A DNA stretch of 64,000 nucleotides from an uncultured Leptolyngbyaceae cyanobacterium (GTDB taxonomy: Bacteria; Cyanobacteriota; Cyanobacteriia; Leptolyngbyales; Leptolyngbyaceae): positions 1-64,000 of the forward strand of contig CALIDI010000034.1 in NCBI GenBank assembly GCA_938023035.1, given 5' to 3'. Both the position numbers and the translations under genes were made by a program. Positions within the stretch are counted from its first letter, which is position 1. Every line of letters starts with the position of its first letter. Below are positions 7,674-17,813 of the stretch, piece after piece. The notes beneath the pieces are model-generated. The model was not told the origin of the DNA and ran no database searches. It worked only from the letters and a program-made list of their open reading frames with translations.

Positions 7674-10600
7674 GGAAAGATGATTTGGAAGCGGGTGCCT
7701 TGGGTGCGGGTCACGGTTAACTCACCCTTCAGTTTACGTGTCAAGATTTTGACCAAGCGTAAACCTAAAGAATTTGTCTGTTCTATATCAAAGTTTGTGG
7801 CAATCCCCACACCATTATCCTCAACAACGAGGCAAATTTTACCCGCTGGTTGAGCGACAAACGCAAGCCTCAGCTCCCCTGGGCAATCTTCACGAAAGGC
7901 ATGCTTGAGCGCATTCGAAACGAGTTCATTAATAATGAGACCACAGCGAATCGCCGTATCTAAACTGATGGGAAGTGGTTCAACCTGGAGGTGCAGCCGC
8001 ACTCTTTGGGCCTTGGTATGGTAAGAAGCAAATAAGCTTTGGGTCAGGTTATGAATGTACTCTTGAAAGTCAACTTGGGCTAGGCTCGTTGACTGATAGA
8101 GCTTCTCGTGGATGAGAGCCATTGCATTAATGCGATTTTGGCTTTCAATCAACACTTCTAAAACTTTTGGATCGTCAATGTACTGGGTTTGCAGAGAAAA
8201 TAAGCTAGAAACCACCTGGAGATTATTCTTAACTCGATGGTGGACTTCTTTCAGCAATAATTCTTTTTCTTCTAGAGAAGCTTTGAGTTGAGCTTCGACT
8301 TGTTTTCGCTCTGAAATATCCATCACAGTGCCAAATAGGGCGGTCACTGCACCCGTGGCATCGGTAATCACCTGCCCCCGGGCTTCTACGTAGCAGCATG
8401 AGCCATCTGGCAACAGGATGCGATGATCCCACTCGTAGGGAATTTGCTGTTCAATCGCTGCCTGCACCAGGCTGACCCATGTGGAGTAATCGTCGGGATG
8501 AATGATGGCTTGTAATGCTTCATAGCTGGGTTCACCCGCTGCTGGATCGAGGCCAAAAATACGGAAAACCTCCTCCGACCAGGTGATTTTGCCGGTGGCC
8601 AGTTCATATTTCCAGTTGCCGATATGGGCAATCTTCTGGGCGGCAGATAGGTTGGCTTCGCTTTCTTGTAGTTTGGCTTCGGCCTGTTTGCGATCGCTAA
8701 TATCGGTCGCAATTCCTAAAACTTGCTGGGGTTTGCCCGTGGGAGTGCACATAAACACCGTCTCACGGGTCAATAGGGTGTGCCATTGCCCATCGGCAGC
8801 TTGCATGCGGAATTCAAACTCCGTCACTTCATTACCATCCTTAGAGTTGAAAAACTGATTGATCCGCTCAGTGGCTCTGGGCAAGTCTTCAGGGTGCAGC
8901 AGTTGGGGTAAAAAGTCGGCTCCCATGGCCTGAATTTGTGCAGGGGTGTAGCCCAAAAGGGTCGTTAATTCCCGGTTGGCGTAGACATTCCGCTGCTCAA
9001 TCAAATCGTAGAGGTACAAAATTCCCGGAGTTGAGTCGGCAATTCGCTGGATGAAATGTTCCCGTTCTTGTAACTGTTGCGTGCGTTCAGTCACCCTGGC
9101 TTCTAATTCTTCATTGAGTTGTTTGAGGGCGTCTTCAGCAGCTTTGCGGGCGGTAATGTCGTGAAAGGTGCAAATCACTTGGTAAATGCTACCGTCAGGG
9201 TTCATCTGGGGTTCAGCATCGACCAGCAGCCAGATGAAATCGCCCAAAGCCAGACGATCTACCCCCATCACAATATGGCGAATCGATTGCCTCGTGGCGA
9301 TCGCCTGTGCGCAGGGGTGCTCATCCCCTGAGAAGGCGGAACCATCTTCTCGAATCATGTGCCAATCTGGATCATAGACGGTTTTACCCAAGAGTTGCTC
9401 CTCACAGATGGCCAGCAACTGCTGAGCTGTGGGGTTACAGAGCAAAATTTCAGTCGTGGGGCTATGGACAATGACTCCCACCTGCAAGTCTTGAACCAAG
9501 CTGCGAAAGCGGGCCTCGCTCAGACGCAGAGACGCTTCCGCGCGCTTGCGCTCTGTAATATTTTGTCCGATCGCAATAATTGAGCCATCCGATAACCGCA
9601 CATTTGCCCAGGTGGTATCAATTAATTGCCCGGTGCGAATTCGGATTGTTTGGTCGAGCCACTCTCCATCCGCTCGTTGGATGTGCTGCCAAACCTTGCG
9701 GCGCTCAGCATGGTCAGGGAAGCACTCTGCAAACACGCCCTTATCTTGATCTTGGATTTCTGCCAGAGACCAGCCAGTCACCCGCTCGGCCTCGCGATTC
9801 ACCAAACAAGGCTGTTGCTTCGCATCCCACAAAATCAACATCACCGGAATATGGTCAAAGATTGTTTGGAGCAGCTCTTTTTGTTGCTGCAAAGCCATGC
9901 TGGCTTCTTGGCTAGCAGTAATGTCGATCAGCAAACCATCCCATAGAATGCTGCCGTCGGGCTGACGTTCGGGTTTTGAGTCAACTTGCAGCCACTTGAT
10001 CTTTTGATCAACGATGACGCGCCCCACCCAGTGATAAGGTTGTAGCGTTTGAGCGGAGACGGCAACCGAGTCCGCAAAGGTCCTCCAATCATCTGGATGA
10101 ATGAGAGAGAATAACCGCATGGCATCTGCCATGGCCGCTTCCGCTGAAACCGCAAAAATGGCCTGGCAGGCTGGACTAACGTAGGAGAATGAGAAAGACC
10201 CATCTGGATGCAATAGCAACTGATAAATCATGCCCGGAATGTTGGCCGCCAGATTGCGGTATCGGGTATGGCTGCGCGCTAATGCCCGTTCAACTTGTTG
10301 CCGTTCTGCCTCGATCTGTTTGCGCTCGTGAATGTCTTGGGCAATGCCAATGGTGTAGAGGGGTTGCCCTTCTGGATTGCGAACCAGAGAAATGGTGAGA
10401 TGAATCCATTGGGGTTGCCCATCTGGGTGCACGTAGCGTTTTTCGATTGAAAAGGTGGAGATCTCTCCAGCGAAGAGCTGACGACTTTTGGCCTCATTCA
10501 ATGCCAAATCATCCGGGTGGGTAATCTCCCGGAAGTTTTTGCCCTTTAACGCAGTTTCAGAGTAACCCGTTAAGGCTTGAAAGGCCTGATTAAACGCCAG

Positions 10601-11659
10601 AAACTCCCCGGTGGGTGAGGTTTGGACAATGCCCACAGCGGCCTGCTCAAAGATAGCGCGAAAACGGGCTTCACTTTCGCGCAGAGCCGCCTCTATTTGT
10701 TTCCGCTGGTGAATATCTTCAATCACTCCGATCACGTATTGCACAGCACCGGTTTGCTCTCGCACTAAAGATACGCTCAGATTGACCCAGCGCGCTTCAC
10801 CCCGTTTGCAGATGTAGCGCTTTTCGATCGAAAAGGTCGGAATTTCTCCGGCAATCACCTTCTGCAAATGGTGCAGATCGTTGCCCAAGTCCTCGGGATG
10901 GGTAATTTGCTGAAAGGTCATCTGTAGCAGCTCGGCTTCGCTGTAGCCGACAATTTCACAGAAGCGTTGATTGACTTTGAGAAATTGTCCGGTAGCAGTA
11001 GCTTGGACAATACCGACTGCCGCATGTTCAAAAAAAGCACGGAAACAGGCGTCACTTTGGTGCCGGGATGCTTCGGCATAAACGCGATCGCTGATATCGG
11101 TATTGGCAACGACACAACTGGTCACCTGCCCCTGGGAATCAAAGATAGGGTAAAGCCGGGAAATCATGAACCGGCAGGCACCGGCAGACGTTTGGTAAGT
11201 AATTTCAACCCCTGATAGGGCCGCTCCTTGAAACACTTGTTTCAGGTGAGTATTCAGCCGCTCAGTAGTGGGGGTATCCAGCAGTAAAGCGGCAAGGGGC
11301 TGCCCAAGCATTTCCGGGCCGTAGCCCAACACTTCCTGGCAGGCTGGGTTGCAATCTAAAATTCGGCCTGCGGCATCCACAACAAAAATTGGATTGGGCG
11401 AATTTTCTACCCGCTGACGATGGCAAGCTTCACTAGGGCTGGCACCATGCTCGCTTGGGGAGCGATCGCCCAACGCTTCTCTCGCCCACGCTAAACCCTG
11501 AACCTCCTCCACGAATTGCAGCAACGCTTGCTGTCGCTGCCTTAACATTTGAATTTCTTGGGTTAAAGCTGCCGTGCGAGCCTGCACATATTGCTCGATT
11601 TGTTCCGCAAACCCTTCTAGAGCCGCCGGTAGGGGCTGGGAAAACACCAGATCAGCCAT
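7649..11659 (-). CDS. multi-PAS sensor histidine kinase, HisKA_2 type
   Basis: 1336 residues. A short N-terminal coiled coil (about 15-60) is followed by eight PAS/PAC modules, each ending in a PAC linker such as [55 protein letters not shown] and DISERKQVE. The kinase core is HisKA_2/HWE-like: the phospho-accepting His lies in [14 protein letters not shown], then an HATPase_c domain with [12 protein letters not shown] and VEDNGVGI. No membrane segment is seen, so it is probably cytoplasmic, with PAS domains sensing small ligands, redox or energy state. No response regulator is adjacent, so it is an orphan kinase. Start ATG at 11659 (MADLVFSQ). Confidence 0.9.
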   Translation of the reverse strand: MADLVFSQPLPAALEGFAEQIEQYVQARTAALTQEIQMLRQRQQALLQFVEEVQGLAWAREALGDRSPSEHGASPSEACHRQRVENSPNPIFVVDAAGRILDCNPACQEVLGYGPEMLGQPLAALLLDTPTTERLNTHLKQVFQGAALSGVEITYQTSAGACRFMISRLYPIFDSQGQVTSCVVANTDISDRVYAEASRHQSDACFRAFFEHAAVGIVQATATGQFLKVNQRFCEIVGYSEAELLQMTFQQITHPEDLGNDLHHLQKVIAGEIPTFSIEKRYICKRGEARWVNLSVSLVREQTGAVQYVIGVIEDIHQRKQIEAALRESEARFRAIFEQAAVGIVQTSPTGEFLAFNQAFQALTGYSETALKGKNFREITHPDDLALNEAKSRQLFAGEISTFSIEKRYVHPDGQPQWIHLTISLVRNPEGQPLYTIGIAQDIHERKQIEAERQQVERALARSHTRYRNLAANIPGMIYQLLLHPDGSFSFSYVSPACQAIFAVSAEAAMADAMRLFSLIHPDDWRTFADSVAVSAQTLQPYHWVGRVIVDQKIKWLQVDSKPERQPDGSILWDGLLIDITASQEASMALQQQKELLQTIFDHIPVMLILWDAKQQPCLVNREAERVTGWSLAEIQDQDKGVFAECFPDHAERRKVWQHIQRADGEWLDQTIRIRTGQLIDTTWANVRLSDGSIIAIGQNITERKRAEASLRLSEARFRSLVQDLQVGVIVHSPTTEILLCNPTAQQLLAICEEQLLGKTVYDPDWHMIREDGSAFSGDEHPCAQAIATRQSIRHIVMGVDRLALGDFIWLLVDAEPQMNPDGSIYQVICTFHDITARKAAEDALKQLNEELEARVTERTQQLQEREHFIQRIADSTPGILYLYDLIEQRNVYANRELTTLLGYTPAQIQAMGADFLPQLLHPEDLPRATERINQFFNSKDGNEVTEFEFRMQAADGQWHTLLTRETVFMCTPTGKPQQVLGIATDISDRKQAEAKLQESEANLSAAQKIAHIGNWKYELATGKITWSEEVFRIFGLDPAAGEPSYEALQAIIHPDDYSTWVSLVQAAIEQQIPYEWDHRILLPDGSCCYVEARGQVITDATGAVTALFGTVMDISERKQVEAQLKASLEEKELLLKEVHHRVKNNLQVVSSLFSLQTQYIDDPKVLEVLIESQNRINAMALIHEKLYQSTSLAQVDFQEYIHNLTQSLFASYHTKAQRVRLHLQVEPLPISLDTAIRCGLIINELVSNALKHAFREDCPGELRLAFVAQPAGKICLVVEDNGVGIATNFDIEQTNSLGLRLVKILTRKLKGELTVTRTQGTRFQIIFPYTPALPK

Positions 11660-11977
11660 GGTTAGTCTTACTTATGAATGCAATTAGTTTAGCGATTCAT
11701 TTAACGGGACGTTACACGGGCCTCACGCTCAAAAAACAGGCTATCAGCACCACTTTTAGGAACCTCCAGTAACCGGATCTCAAACGAGTACAGCGATCGC
11801 TCCCATGGTCGTCGGTCAGCCAGTCATTTGTGCCACAGTCCCCCAAAGCCGCGGCAAATCACCAATCCTCAAAGGGCGATCGCCCCCCTAACGTTCCCAT
11901 AAGTTTGTCGTGCTAAACCCTTGCCAACGGTAACATCCCCCGTCAAAATCAAGGTGGGAGCAGACGGGAGGTCAGTT

Positions 11978-13270
11978 GTGAAACGTGTTTTAGCAATCAT
12001 TCTGGGTGGGGGCGCCGGTACTCGCCTCTATCCCTTAACAAAGTTACGAGCCAAACCTGCTGTGCCGATTGCGGGCAAATACCGCTTGATTGATATCCCA
12101 GTGAGCAACTGCATCAATTCCGGCATTTATAAGATTTATGTACTCACTCAGTTTAATTCGGCATCCCTCAACCGCCATCTGACCCGTGCCTATAACTTTA
12201 CTGGCTTTAGCGAAGGGTTTGTTGAGGCACTGGCGGCGCAACAAACTCCCGATAATCCTAACTGGTTCCAGGGTACGGCTGATGCGGTGCGTCAGTACTT
12301 GTGGTTGTTTTCAGAGTGGGATGTGGATGAATATCTGATTCTTTCAGGAGATCACCTCTATCGCATGGATTATGGAGACTTTATCCAGCGTCACCGAGAA
12401 ACTGGCGCGGATATTACCATTTCCGTGGTGCCGATGGATAATCGCCGCGCTTCTGATTTTGGTTTGATGAAAATTGATCAGCAAGGGCGGGTTGCCAGTT
12501 TTAGCGAAAAGCCAAAAGGCGATACCCTCATCAAAATGCAGGTAGATACTACTACCTTGGGGCTATCCCCCGATGAGGCAAAGCAATATCCTTACATTGC
12601 TTCGATGGGCATTTATGTCTTTAAGAAAGAGGTGCTGAAACGGGTATTGCAGCGATCGCTCGAGCAGACTGATTTCGGTAAAGAAATTATTCCGGGTGCC
12701 GCTGTTGATCACAACCTGCAAGCTTACCTGTTCACAGGATATTGGGAAGATATTGGGACGATCGAGTCGTTTTACCAGGCCAATCTAGCCCTGACCCAAC
12801 AACCGCGCCCGCCCTTTAGCTTTTATGATGAGAAGGCCCCAATCTACACCCGGCATCGGCATTTGCCCCCCAGCAAACTATTAGATTGCCAGGTGCGAGA
12901 ATCGATTATTAGTGAAGGCTGCATTCTTAAAAACTGCTCCATTACCCATTCCGTCTTGGGGATTCGTACCCGGGTAGAAGCCGGTAGTATCATCGAAGAC
13001 ACCTTGATCATGGGGGCTGATTATTACCAACCGCTGGTCGAACGGCAAGATGAAACAGTCAAGCGCACAACTCCCCTGCTGGGGATTGGGGCTGACACTA
13101 CCATTCGCCGTGCCATTGTTGATAAGAACGCCCGCATTGGGTCAAATGTTCGTATTATTAATAAAGACCGGGTCGAGGAGTCTCAACGGGAAGATCTGGG
13201 GTTTTATATCCGCAGCGGCATTGTGGTGATTTTGAAAGGGGCAGTGATTCCAGATGGCACGGTGATCTAG
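11978..13270 (+). CDS. glgC: glucose-1-phosphate adenylyltransferase
   Basis: ADP-glucose pyrophosphorylase, which makes ADP-glucose from ATP and glucose-1-phosphate for glycogen synthesis. I chose GTG at 11978 (then [20 protein letters not shown]), because cyanobacterial GlgC normally begins MKRVLAII and a GGGAGG-like ribosome site (about 11966-11971) precedes it; an upstream in-frame ATG at 11921 would add 19 residues. 430 residues. The nucleotide-binding [12 protein letters not shown], the catalytic-region [11 protein letters not shown], the substrate-binding FSEKPKG and YWEDIGT, and the C-terminal left-handed beta helix ([27 protein letters not shown]) are all present. The 3-phosphoglycerate-activated form is expected in cyanobacteria. 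Confidence 0.96.
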   Translation: MKRVLAIILGGGAGTRLYPLTKLRAKPAVPIAGKYRLIDIPVSNCINSGIYKIYVLTQFNSASLNRHLTRAYNFTGFSEGFVEALAAQQTPDNPNWFQGTADAVRQYLWLFSEWDVDEYLILSGDHLYRMDYGDFIQRHRETGADITISVVPMDNRRASDFGLMKIDQQGRVASFSEKPKGDTLIKMQVDTTTLGLSPDEAKQYPYIASMGIYVFKKEVLKRVLQRSLEQTDFGKEIIPGAAVDHNLQAYLFTGYWEDIGTIESFYQANLALTQQPRPPFSFYDEKAPIYTRHRHLPPSKLLDCQVRESIISEGCILKNCSITHSVLGIRTRVEAGSIIEDTLIMGADYYQPLVERQDETVKRTTPLLGIGADTTIRRAIVDKNARIGSNVRIINKDRVEESQREDLGFYIRSGIVVILKGAVIPDGTVI

Positions 13271-13419
13271 CTAAACTGGGATATGCCGACTGATCAGTTG
13301 CCTGGAAGTGGAAATCGTTAGGATACGAGGGGATTACCCTCTAACAATGGCATAACCCGATGGGAACGGCAACGCTCTATTTGTTTAACCATGGCTCTGG
13401 CCCTACCCTGGGAAAGGGT

Positions 13420-13519
13420 AAGCCCAGTCTCATTGCCTTTCCCAGACTCTGATGGGTTCAAGCCCAGTCTCATTGCCTTTCCCAAACTCTGACGGGTTCA
13501 AGCCCAGTCTTGTTTTGAC
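13420..13519. repeat. tandem repeat, 40-bp unit, about 2.5 copies
   Basis: Copies begin with AAGCCCAGTCT at 13420, 13460 and 13500. The first two full units differ at only a few positions (CAGACTCTGATGGG versus CAAACTCTGACGGG); the third is cut after about 20 nt. The array lies about 150 nt downstream of glgC. Confidence 0.85.
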
Positions 13520-13533
13520 AGGTGTGATGACTG

Positions 13534-13559
13534 AGCCTGCTTACCCTACAAAGCAGGCT
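13534..13559. terminator. hairpin downstream of glgC
   Basis: AGCCTGCTT (13534-13542) and AAGCAGGCT (13551-13559) form a perfect 9-bp stem with an 8-nt loop. No T run follows, so its role as glgC terminator is only suggested by position. Confidence 0.4.
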
Positions 13560-13763
13560 GCACCTAATAACCCCCCCTCAGTATAAATTCTCCTCAATTT
13601 GGAAGCGGGCTTTTGAGTCTGTTTCCCTTCTTCCAAGCTTGGGAGTAGACCGCAGGGTACGCGCAGCCGGGGCATAGCCCTAACGAGCATTCAAGCAAGG
13701 GGGATGCGGATGGCTTCAGCTAGTCCAGCAATTTCTGCCATGCTGTATTAGGTGGTTGCAGAC

Positions 13764-13800
13764 AGGCTTAAAATAATAAAAATAGGCTTAAAATAATAAA
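13764..13800. repeat. 20-bp direct repeat upstream of map
   Basis: AGGCTTAAAATAATAAA occurs twice, at 13764-13780 and 13784-13800, a 20-bp period. It is A/T-rich and ends 51 nt before the map start, so it may overlap the promoter or a regulator site. Confidence 0.6.
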
Positions 13801-13851
13801 GGAGACTGGCCTGTAAGTGCCGATTAGCTCCTTCCGGTGAGCCTATCATAA

Positions 13852-14658
13852 ATGACCATGGAAAAAGAGATTATTACGCTCCTATCTCAACGCGAAATCG
13901 CAAAAATGCGGCAAGCCGGGTATTTGGCAGCGCAGTTGTTACATTACCTGGGGACGTTGATTCGTCCGGGGGTGAGTACCCTTGAACTTAATGATGAAGC
14001 GGAGCGCTGGACTCAAGCCCATGGAGCGAAAAGTGCTCCGCTGGGTTACAAGGGTTTTCCTAAGTCGATTTGCACCAGCCTCAATGAAGTGGTGTGCCAT
14101 GGCATTCCCAACGCAAAGCAAATTTTGCGGGAGGGCGATATCCTCAATATTGATGTCACCCTCATTGTGGAAGGCTACCACGGCGATACCTCACGGATGT
14201 TCTTTGTAGGCGAACCCTCTCCGATTGCCCGTCGTTTGGTGGAGGTCACTGAAGAATGTCGGCGTCGAGGCATTGCCGCGGTCAAGCCGGGGGCAAGAAT
14301 CGGTGATATTGGAGCGGCGATTCAGTCCTATGCGGAGTCTCAGGGGTTTTCCGTTGTACGCGATTTTGTGGGTCATGGCATTAGCAATGTCTTCCATACG
14401 GCGCCCCAAATTCCCCACTATGGTGACCGCGGCAAGGGGCGTAAATTGCGCCCTGGCATGGTGTTCACCATTGAGCCGATGATTAACGAGGGCACCTATG
14501 AGGTCGAGATTTTGGAGGATGGCTGGACGGCTGTCACCAAAGATCGCAAGCTTTCTGCGCAATGCGAACACACCCTGGCCGTTACGGAAACCGGGGTTGA
14601 AATTTTGACCCCCTATCCTGGCGTCGATTCTATGGCGCTCAGTCCCGATGCTGCTTAG
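13852..14658 (+). CDS. map: methionine aminopeptidase type I
   Basis: 268 residues. It removes the N-terminal Met from new proteins. The pita-bread fold motifs carry the metal ligands: NIDVT and HGDTSRMF (two Asp), VGHGISNVFHTAPQIPHY (His), FTIEPMINEG (Glu) and QCEHTLAVTETG (His and Glu region). ATG at 13852, or the second Met two codons on. The 3' end overlaps the HD-hydrolase start by 11 nt, so the two are likely translationally coupled. Confidence 0.95.
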   Translation: MTMEKEIITLLSQREIAKMRQAGYLAAQLLHYLGTLIRPGVSTLELNDEAERWTQAHGAKSAPLGYKGFPKSICTSLNEVVCHGIPNAKQILREGDILNIDVTLIVEGYHGDTSRMFFVGEPSPIARRLVEVTEECRRRGIAAVKPGARIGDIGAAIQSYAESQGFSVVRDFVGHGISNVFHTAPQIPHYGDRGKGRKLRPGMVFTIEPMINEGTYEVEILEDGWTAVTKDRKLSAQCEHTLAVTETGVEILTPYPGVDSMALSPDAA

Positions 14659-15259
14659 ACTGGCGCAGCAGATGCAGTTTGTTGTCGAAATTGACAAGCT
14701 GAAGCAAGTTTTGCGCCAAACTCGGATTACGGATAACTCCCGCCAGGAAAACAGTGCCGAACATTCCTGGCATATTGCACTGATGGCGATGCTACTGGTT
14801 GAGTATGCCACAGTGCCGGTTGATCTCCTGCGGGTGATTAAGATGTTGCTGCTGCATGATCTAGTGGAGATTGATGCAGGTGACACCTTTTGTTATGACG
14901 ATAGGGGCAACCAGAGCCGGGCCGAACGAGAAGGCGCAGCGGCTGAGCGTCTGTTTGGCCTGTTACCGCCGGATCAGGCTGAGGAGTTTCATGCCCTTTG
15001 GCAAGAGTTTGAAGCTCAACAAACTGCTGATGCTCAGTTTGCAGCGGCGCTAGATCGATTGCAACCCCTCCTCAATAACTACCAGACTCAGGGATATAGC
15101 TGGCAACGCCACGGCATTACCCGCGATCGCGTCTGGCACCGCATGGCAACCGTACAACCCATCGCCCCCCACCTCTGGCAATGGGTCGAGCAGCTTTTGG
15201 CAGAGGCCGTTGCCCAGGGTTACCTGGCTGACTCACCAACCAAAGGGGCCTTGGAGTAA
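14648..15259 (+). CDS. HD-domain hydrolase, YfbR-like
   Basis: 203 residues. HD-superfamily metal ligands are visible: the first His in NSAEHSWHIALMA, the HD pair in LLLHDLVEIDAGD, and a distal Asp in ALDRLQPLLNNY. This pattern matches the HD_3 / YfbR-YGK1 group, which contains 5'-deoxynucleotidases acting on dNMPs. The substrate is inferred from the family only. The ATG lies inside the last codons of map. Its 3' end overlaps the converging DUF2808 gene by 27 nt. Confidence 0.85.
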   Translation: MLLRLAQQMQFVVEIDKLKQVLRQTRITDNSRQENSAEHSWHIALMAMLLVEYATVPVDLLRVIKMLLLHDLVEIDAGDTFCYDDRGNQSRAEREGAAAERLFGLLPPDQAEEFHALWQEFEAQQTADAQFAAALDRLQPLLNNYQTQGYSWQRHGITRDRVWHRMATVQPIAPHLWQWVEQLLAEAVAQGYLADSPTKGALE

Positions 15260-15817
15260 TCTGCGACTATCGTGAATACTGTCGTAGATATGAATGCGCC
15301 CAAACCCTAGAAATTGGCCATAGGGCTGTTGCCCCGCCGGAAAGGCCGTCACCCCATAGAGGTAAACCCCTCCAACCGAAGGATTGCGCCAGGCCCGCAA
15401 GTCAACGGTTAGGGTTTTGCCAGGGGAAATAGGTGGGTCAAAGGTTACTACGATGCCATCGGCCTGAGTCTCGGATAGAGCCGCCTGAACCAGCAACCGT
15501 TCCCCTCGACGCCCACTACCCACATAGGCTTGCACGGTTTCCAGATTAAACCGAATCCGATCGGTACTAGGTTCAGGTCGAATGACAATGCTCCCAAGTG
15601 CTTCTCCGGCCTGCTCAGGTACAGTCAAGATGAAGGAGTAAATTGCCCCTGGAAAGTAGGCCGTATTATGGGTAACGGCTGCCCCCAACAATCGAGGTGA
15701 CTGCTCAAAGTAGGTTTTGCCTGCAAATTGCACCGCTTGAATCGGTGCTGCGATCGCAAAGCTACTGCTGGCTACCGCGACCGCCAGCGCTAATGTCTGC
15801 AAGGATTGCTTGCCCAT
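15233..15817 (-). CDS. DUF2808 secreted protein
   Basis: 194 residues with a clear Sec signal peptide (about 1-28, ending AAPIQA). The mature part has the DUF2808 pattern known mainly from cyanobacteria: an SPRLLGAAVTHNTAYFPGAIY start, FILTVPEQAGEALGSIVI, then VTFDPPISPGKTLTVDL and GVYLYGVTAFPAG. It probably resides in the periplasm or cell envelope; the function is unknown. It converges on the HD gene with a short overlap and is divergent from the META-domain gene, 131 nt away. Confidence 0.85.
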   Translation of the reverse strand: MGKQSLQTLALAVAVASSSFAIAAPIQAVQFAGKTYFEQSPRLLGAAVTHNTAYFPGAIYSFILTVPEQAGEALGSIVIRPEPSTDRIRFNLETVQAYVGSGRRGERLLVQAALSETQADGIVVTFDPPISPGKTLTVDLRAWRNPSVGGVYLYGVTAFPAGQQPYGQFLGFGRIHIYDSIHDSRRLLQGPFGW

Positions 15818-15948
15818 CTCAGATTACCAACAACTTACTTTCGTTTTAGCGCATTCCAAGTACTGTGATGGAACCTGTCTAAGGGTTCTCCGTCTAGGGA
15901 AGATGTAGTGAATTGGTTATTGATCGCCCCAACCAGGCATCGAAGTGA

Positions 15949-17187
15949 ATGGATTCTAAATTTTGGATGGGCTACAACTGGGTGAAACTGGCCTTCATCG
16001 GAGCGATCGTCAGTGGCAGCTTTCTCCCTTCTATTAGTCAAGCCTTTGCTCCTGAGCAGGTCAACCAAGTGCCCCTTACCACGAATCAGTTGCTCGCTCA
16101 GCAAGCCGATCAACGACAAGCCCCCCTAGTGGGTATTGTCTGGTACCTGGAGCGCTACCAAACCCAAGATGGGCAGGAGATGACAGCTCTTCCCTTTGAA
16201 CAAATTACCCTAAACTTTGGAAAAGACCGTGTGGGGGGGTATGACGGCTGTAATAGTTTTTCAGCGAGCTATGAGTTGCAAGGCGATCGCTTGCAACTTG
16301 GGGATGATTGGATCAGCACTCTGCGGGCTTGTAGTGGCATTGAAGCAGCCCAGGCCAGCCACTTTGCAGAGGCGTTGCAGCGTGCCCATCGGGTTGTCAT
16401 GAGCGATCGCCAGCTGCGCCTGCTGAGCCACGAAGGTACAACCATTGCTCTATTTTCTACCTTCAATCCGTTTCAACAAACCTGGCAGTGGCAATCGCCG
16501 GTGGGCCAACCCGGCCAAACCCGTCCTCAACCCAGACGAATTTTAGAGTTTGATGGTGCTGGGCAAGTCATAGGGCGCCTTACCTGCCATCGGTTCTCAG
16601 CAACCTACCAGCAAGTGGGCGATCGCCTCACCTTTCAACCGGGCAAAATTATCCCGCTCCCATGTAAGTCAAAGGCTATGCAAGCCCAGGAAGCCCGAGA
16701 AATTAATCTTTTGCTAAAGCAAGCAGGCCGGTATCAATGGGATGGGCAACAAATGAATTTATTGACCCAGGCCGGAAAACCCCTCGTTAATCTCAGCTTA
16801 ATGACTCCATCTTCTCTGTTTGGTCAGACTTGGCTCTTGCAAGAACTAGCCACCCCCTCTGGCTTGAAGCCACCTCTTGCGGGTAGCCGGATCGACCTCC
16901 AACTGCGCCAAACCTCAGACTCAGCCACGGGTGAACTATCTGGCAATGCCGGCTGCAACCAATATCGAGCGGCCTTTACGTTGAAGGGGAACCAGATCAC
17001 CATTCAACCTGCTGCCACTACGCGCAAAAGCTGTGCTCAGCCGCAAGGAATTATGCAACAAGAAAGTCGCTACTTGCAGCGGCTTACCACAGCCACACAG
17101 TATCAGATTCGTGGCAATCAGCTCACGCTGCTCGATACTGAGGGCCGGGCGATCGCCCGGTTCGAGCTTGGCTCTGGCATCGATTGA
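15949..17187 (+). CDS. secreted protein with three META/HslJ domains
   Basis: 412 residues. A hydrophobic start (about 9-32) looks like a signal peptide. Three META-type (HslJ-like) units follow: about 63-165 (IVWYLERY, GGYDGCNSFSASYEL, then a Cys), about 170-280 (WQWQSP, LTCHRFSATYQ) and about 290-410 (TWLLQEL, GNAGCNQYRAAFTL, SCAQPQGIMQQESRYLQRL). The first and third keep the G-x-x-G-C-N signature; the middle one is degenerate (LTCHRF). Bacterial META-domain proteins are linked to outer-membrane integrity and stress, but the exact role is unknown. The ATG at 15949 is preceded by a weak AAGTGA site. Confidence 0.8.
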   Translation: MDSKFWMGYNWVKLAFIGAIVSGSFLPSISQAFAPEQVNQVPLTTNQLLAQQADQRQAPLVGIVWYLERYQTQDGQEMTALPFEQITLNFGKDRVGGYDGCNSFSASYELQGDRLQLGDDWISTLRACSGIEAAQASHFAEALQRAHRVVMSDRQLRLLSHEGTTIALFSTFNPFQQTWQWQSPVGQPGQTRPQPRRILEFDGAGQVIGRLTCHRFSATYQQVGDRLTFQPGKIIPLPCKSKAMQAQEAREINLLLKQAGRYQWDGQQMNLLTQAGKPLVNLSLMTPSSLFGQTWLLQELATPSGLKPPLAGSRIDLQLRQTSDSATGELSGNAGCNQYRAAFTLKGNQITIQPAATTRKSCAQPQGIMQQESRYLQRLTTATQYQIRGNQLTLLDTEGRAIARFELGSGID

Positions 17188-17191
17188 TGGG

Positions 17192-17398
17192 TTAAGGACA
17201 GTAAGGCGATTCGTCCCGCATTTGGGAAAGGCGCTTAATGCGGCCACTATTAATAGCGAGTTGGAGTTGGGCCAGCGCCTCAACTTCTGCCAGGTTGCAC
17301 CCGTTGCGGGTCAACTGCCGAATCACTGTTTCTGCCTCAATTGTCAGATACCCTGACATTATTGCCTTCTCAATCACCCACTCTAATGGACTGTTCAT
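17192..17398 (-). CDS. small conserved-looking hypothetical protein
   Basis: 68 residues if started at ATG 17398 (MNSPLEWVIEKAIM), with AGGA 13 nt upstream; a longer start at 17425 is possible. It appears all-helical, with two helices (VIEKAIMSGYLTIEAETVIRQLT and EVEALAQLQLAINSGRIKRL). It resembles small cyanobacterial proteins of similar helix-turn-helix layout, but I cannot name a family. Its stop lies 4 nt past the stop of the META gene, tail to tail. Confidence 0.55.
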   Translation of the reverse strand: MNSPLEWVIEKAIMSGYLTIEAETVIRQLTRNGCNLAEVEALAQLQLAINSGRIKRLSQMRDESPYCP

Positions 17399-17813
17399 TC
17401 TATGAAATCCTATGTCAGCAGACAATCAGTATGGGGTTTCGCGGGGTTACAGCCAGTGACCGTCGCAGGGATTGCGTGTGATAGTGAATGAATTGTTGGG
17501 TGACCACTAGGGCGATCGCGGCGTGACCCAGCCGTTGGCTTAATGTGAGCCGGCCATCCGGCCAAAGTGATTGAGGTCACCACCGGGCATGACCTCAATC
17601 ACTTCACTCCAATCAAGTGGATTCAGCCACTATTGGAGAATTCACCGGTCTGCTTTCCTGATCTGGGCAAAAACTCAGCAGAATTCCCTAGACGGGCTTT
17701 CCTGATTCCCTTGATCAGACATCGTAGAAAAAAGAAGAGGCGACGTTTTCAAGGATTTAGATGAGAGTGGCTGATTTGCCTGCCTCAATTTCTTTGAGCA
17801 CAACCTGTTCTTA
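17399..17813. other. intergenic stretch with a strong hairpin
   Basis: No supported gene. It contains the inverted repeat at 17565-17604 and, just upstream of it, a direct doubling of CCGGCC around 17550-17562. The promoter of the coiled-coil gene at 17814 should be here. Confidence 0.5.
17565..17604. repeat. perfect 15-bp inverted repeat
   Basis: AAGTGATTGAGGTCA (17565-17579) is the exact reverse complement of TGACCTCAATCACTT (17590-17604), with a 10-nt loop. No T run follows on either strand. It lies about 210 nt before the coiled-coil gene. Confidence 0.85.

Larger units (their letters stand above)
13271..13851. other. repeat-rich intergenic stretch between glgC and map
   Basis: No gene seen. 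It holds a 40-bp tandem repeat (13420-13519), a hairpin (13534-13559), a GGGAGTAGACCGCAGGG-like block near 13640 that is related to sequence near 61510, and a 20-bp direct repeat before map (13764-13800). Confidence 0.6.

Noticed and set aside
8229-8858. Several open frames inside the multi-PAS kinase on both strands
   Set aside because: They are in other phases of a well-supported 1336-residue gene and show no domain features.
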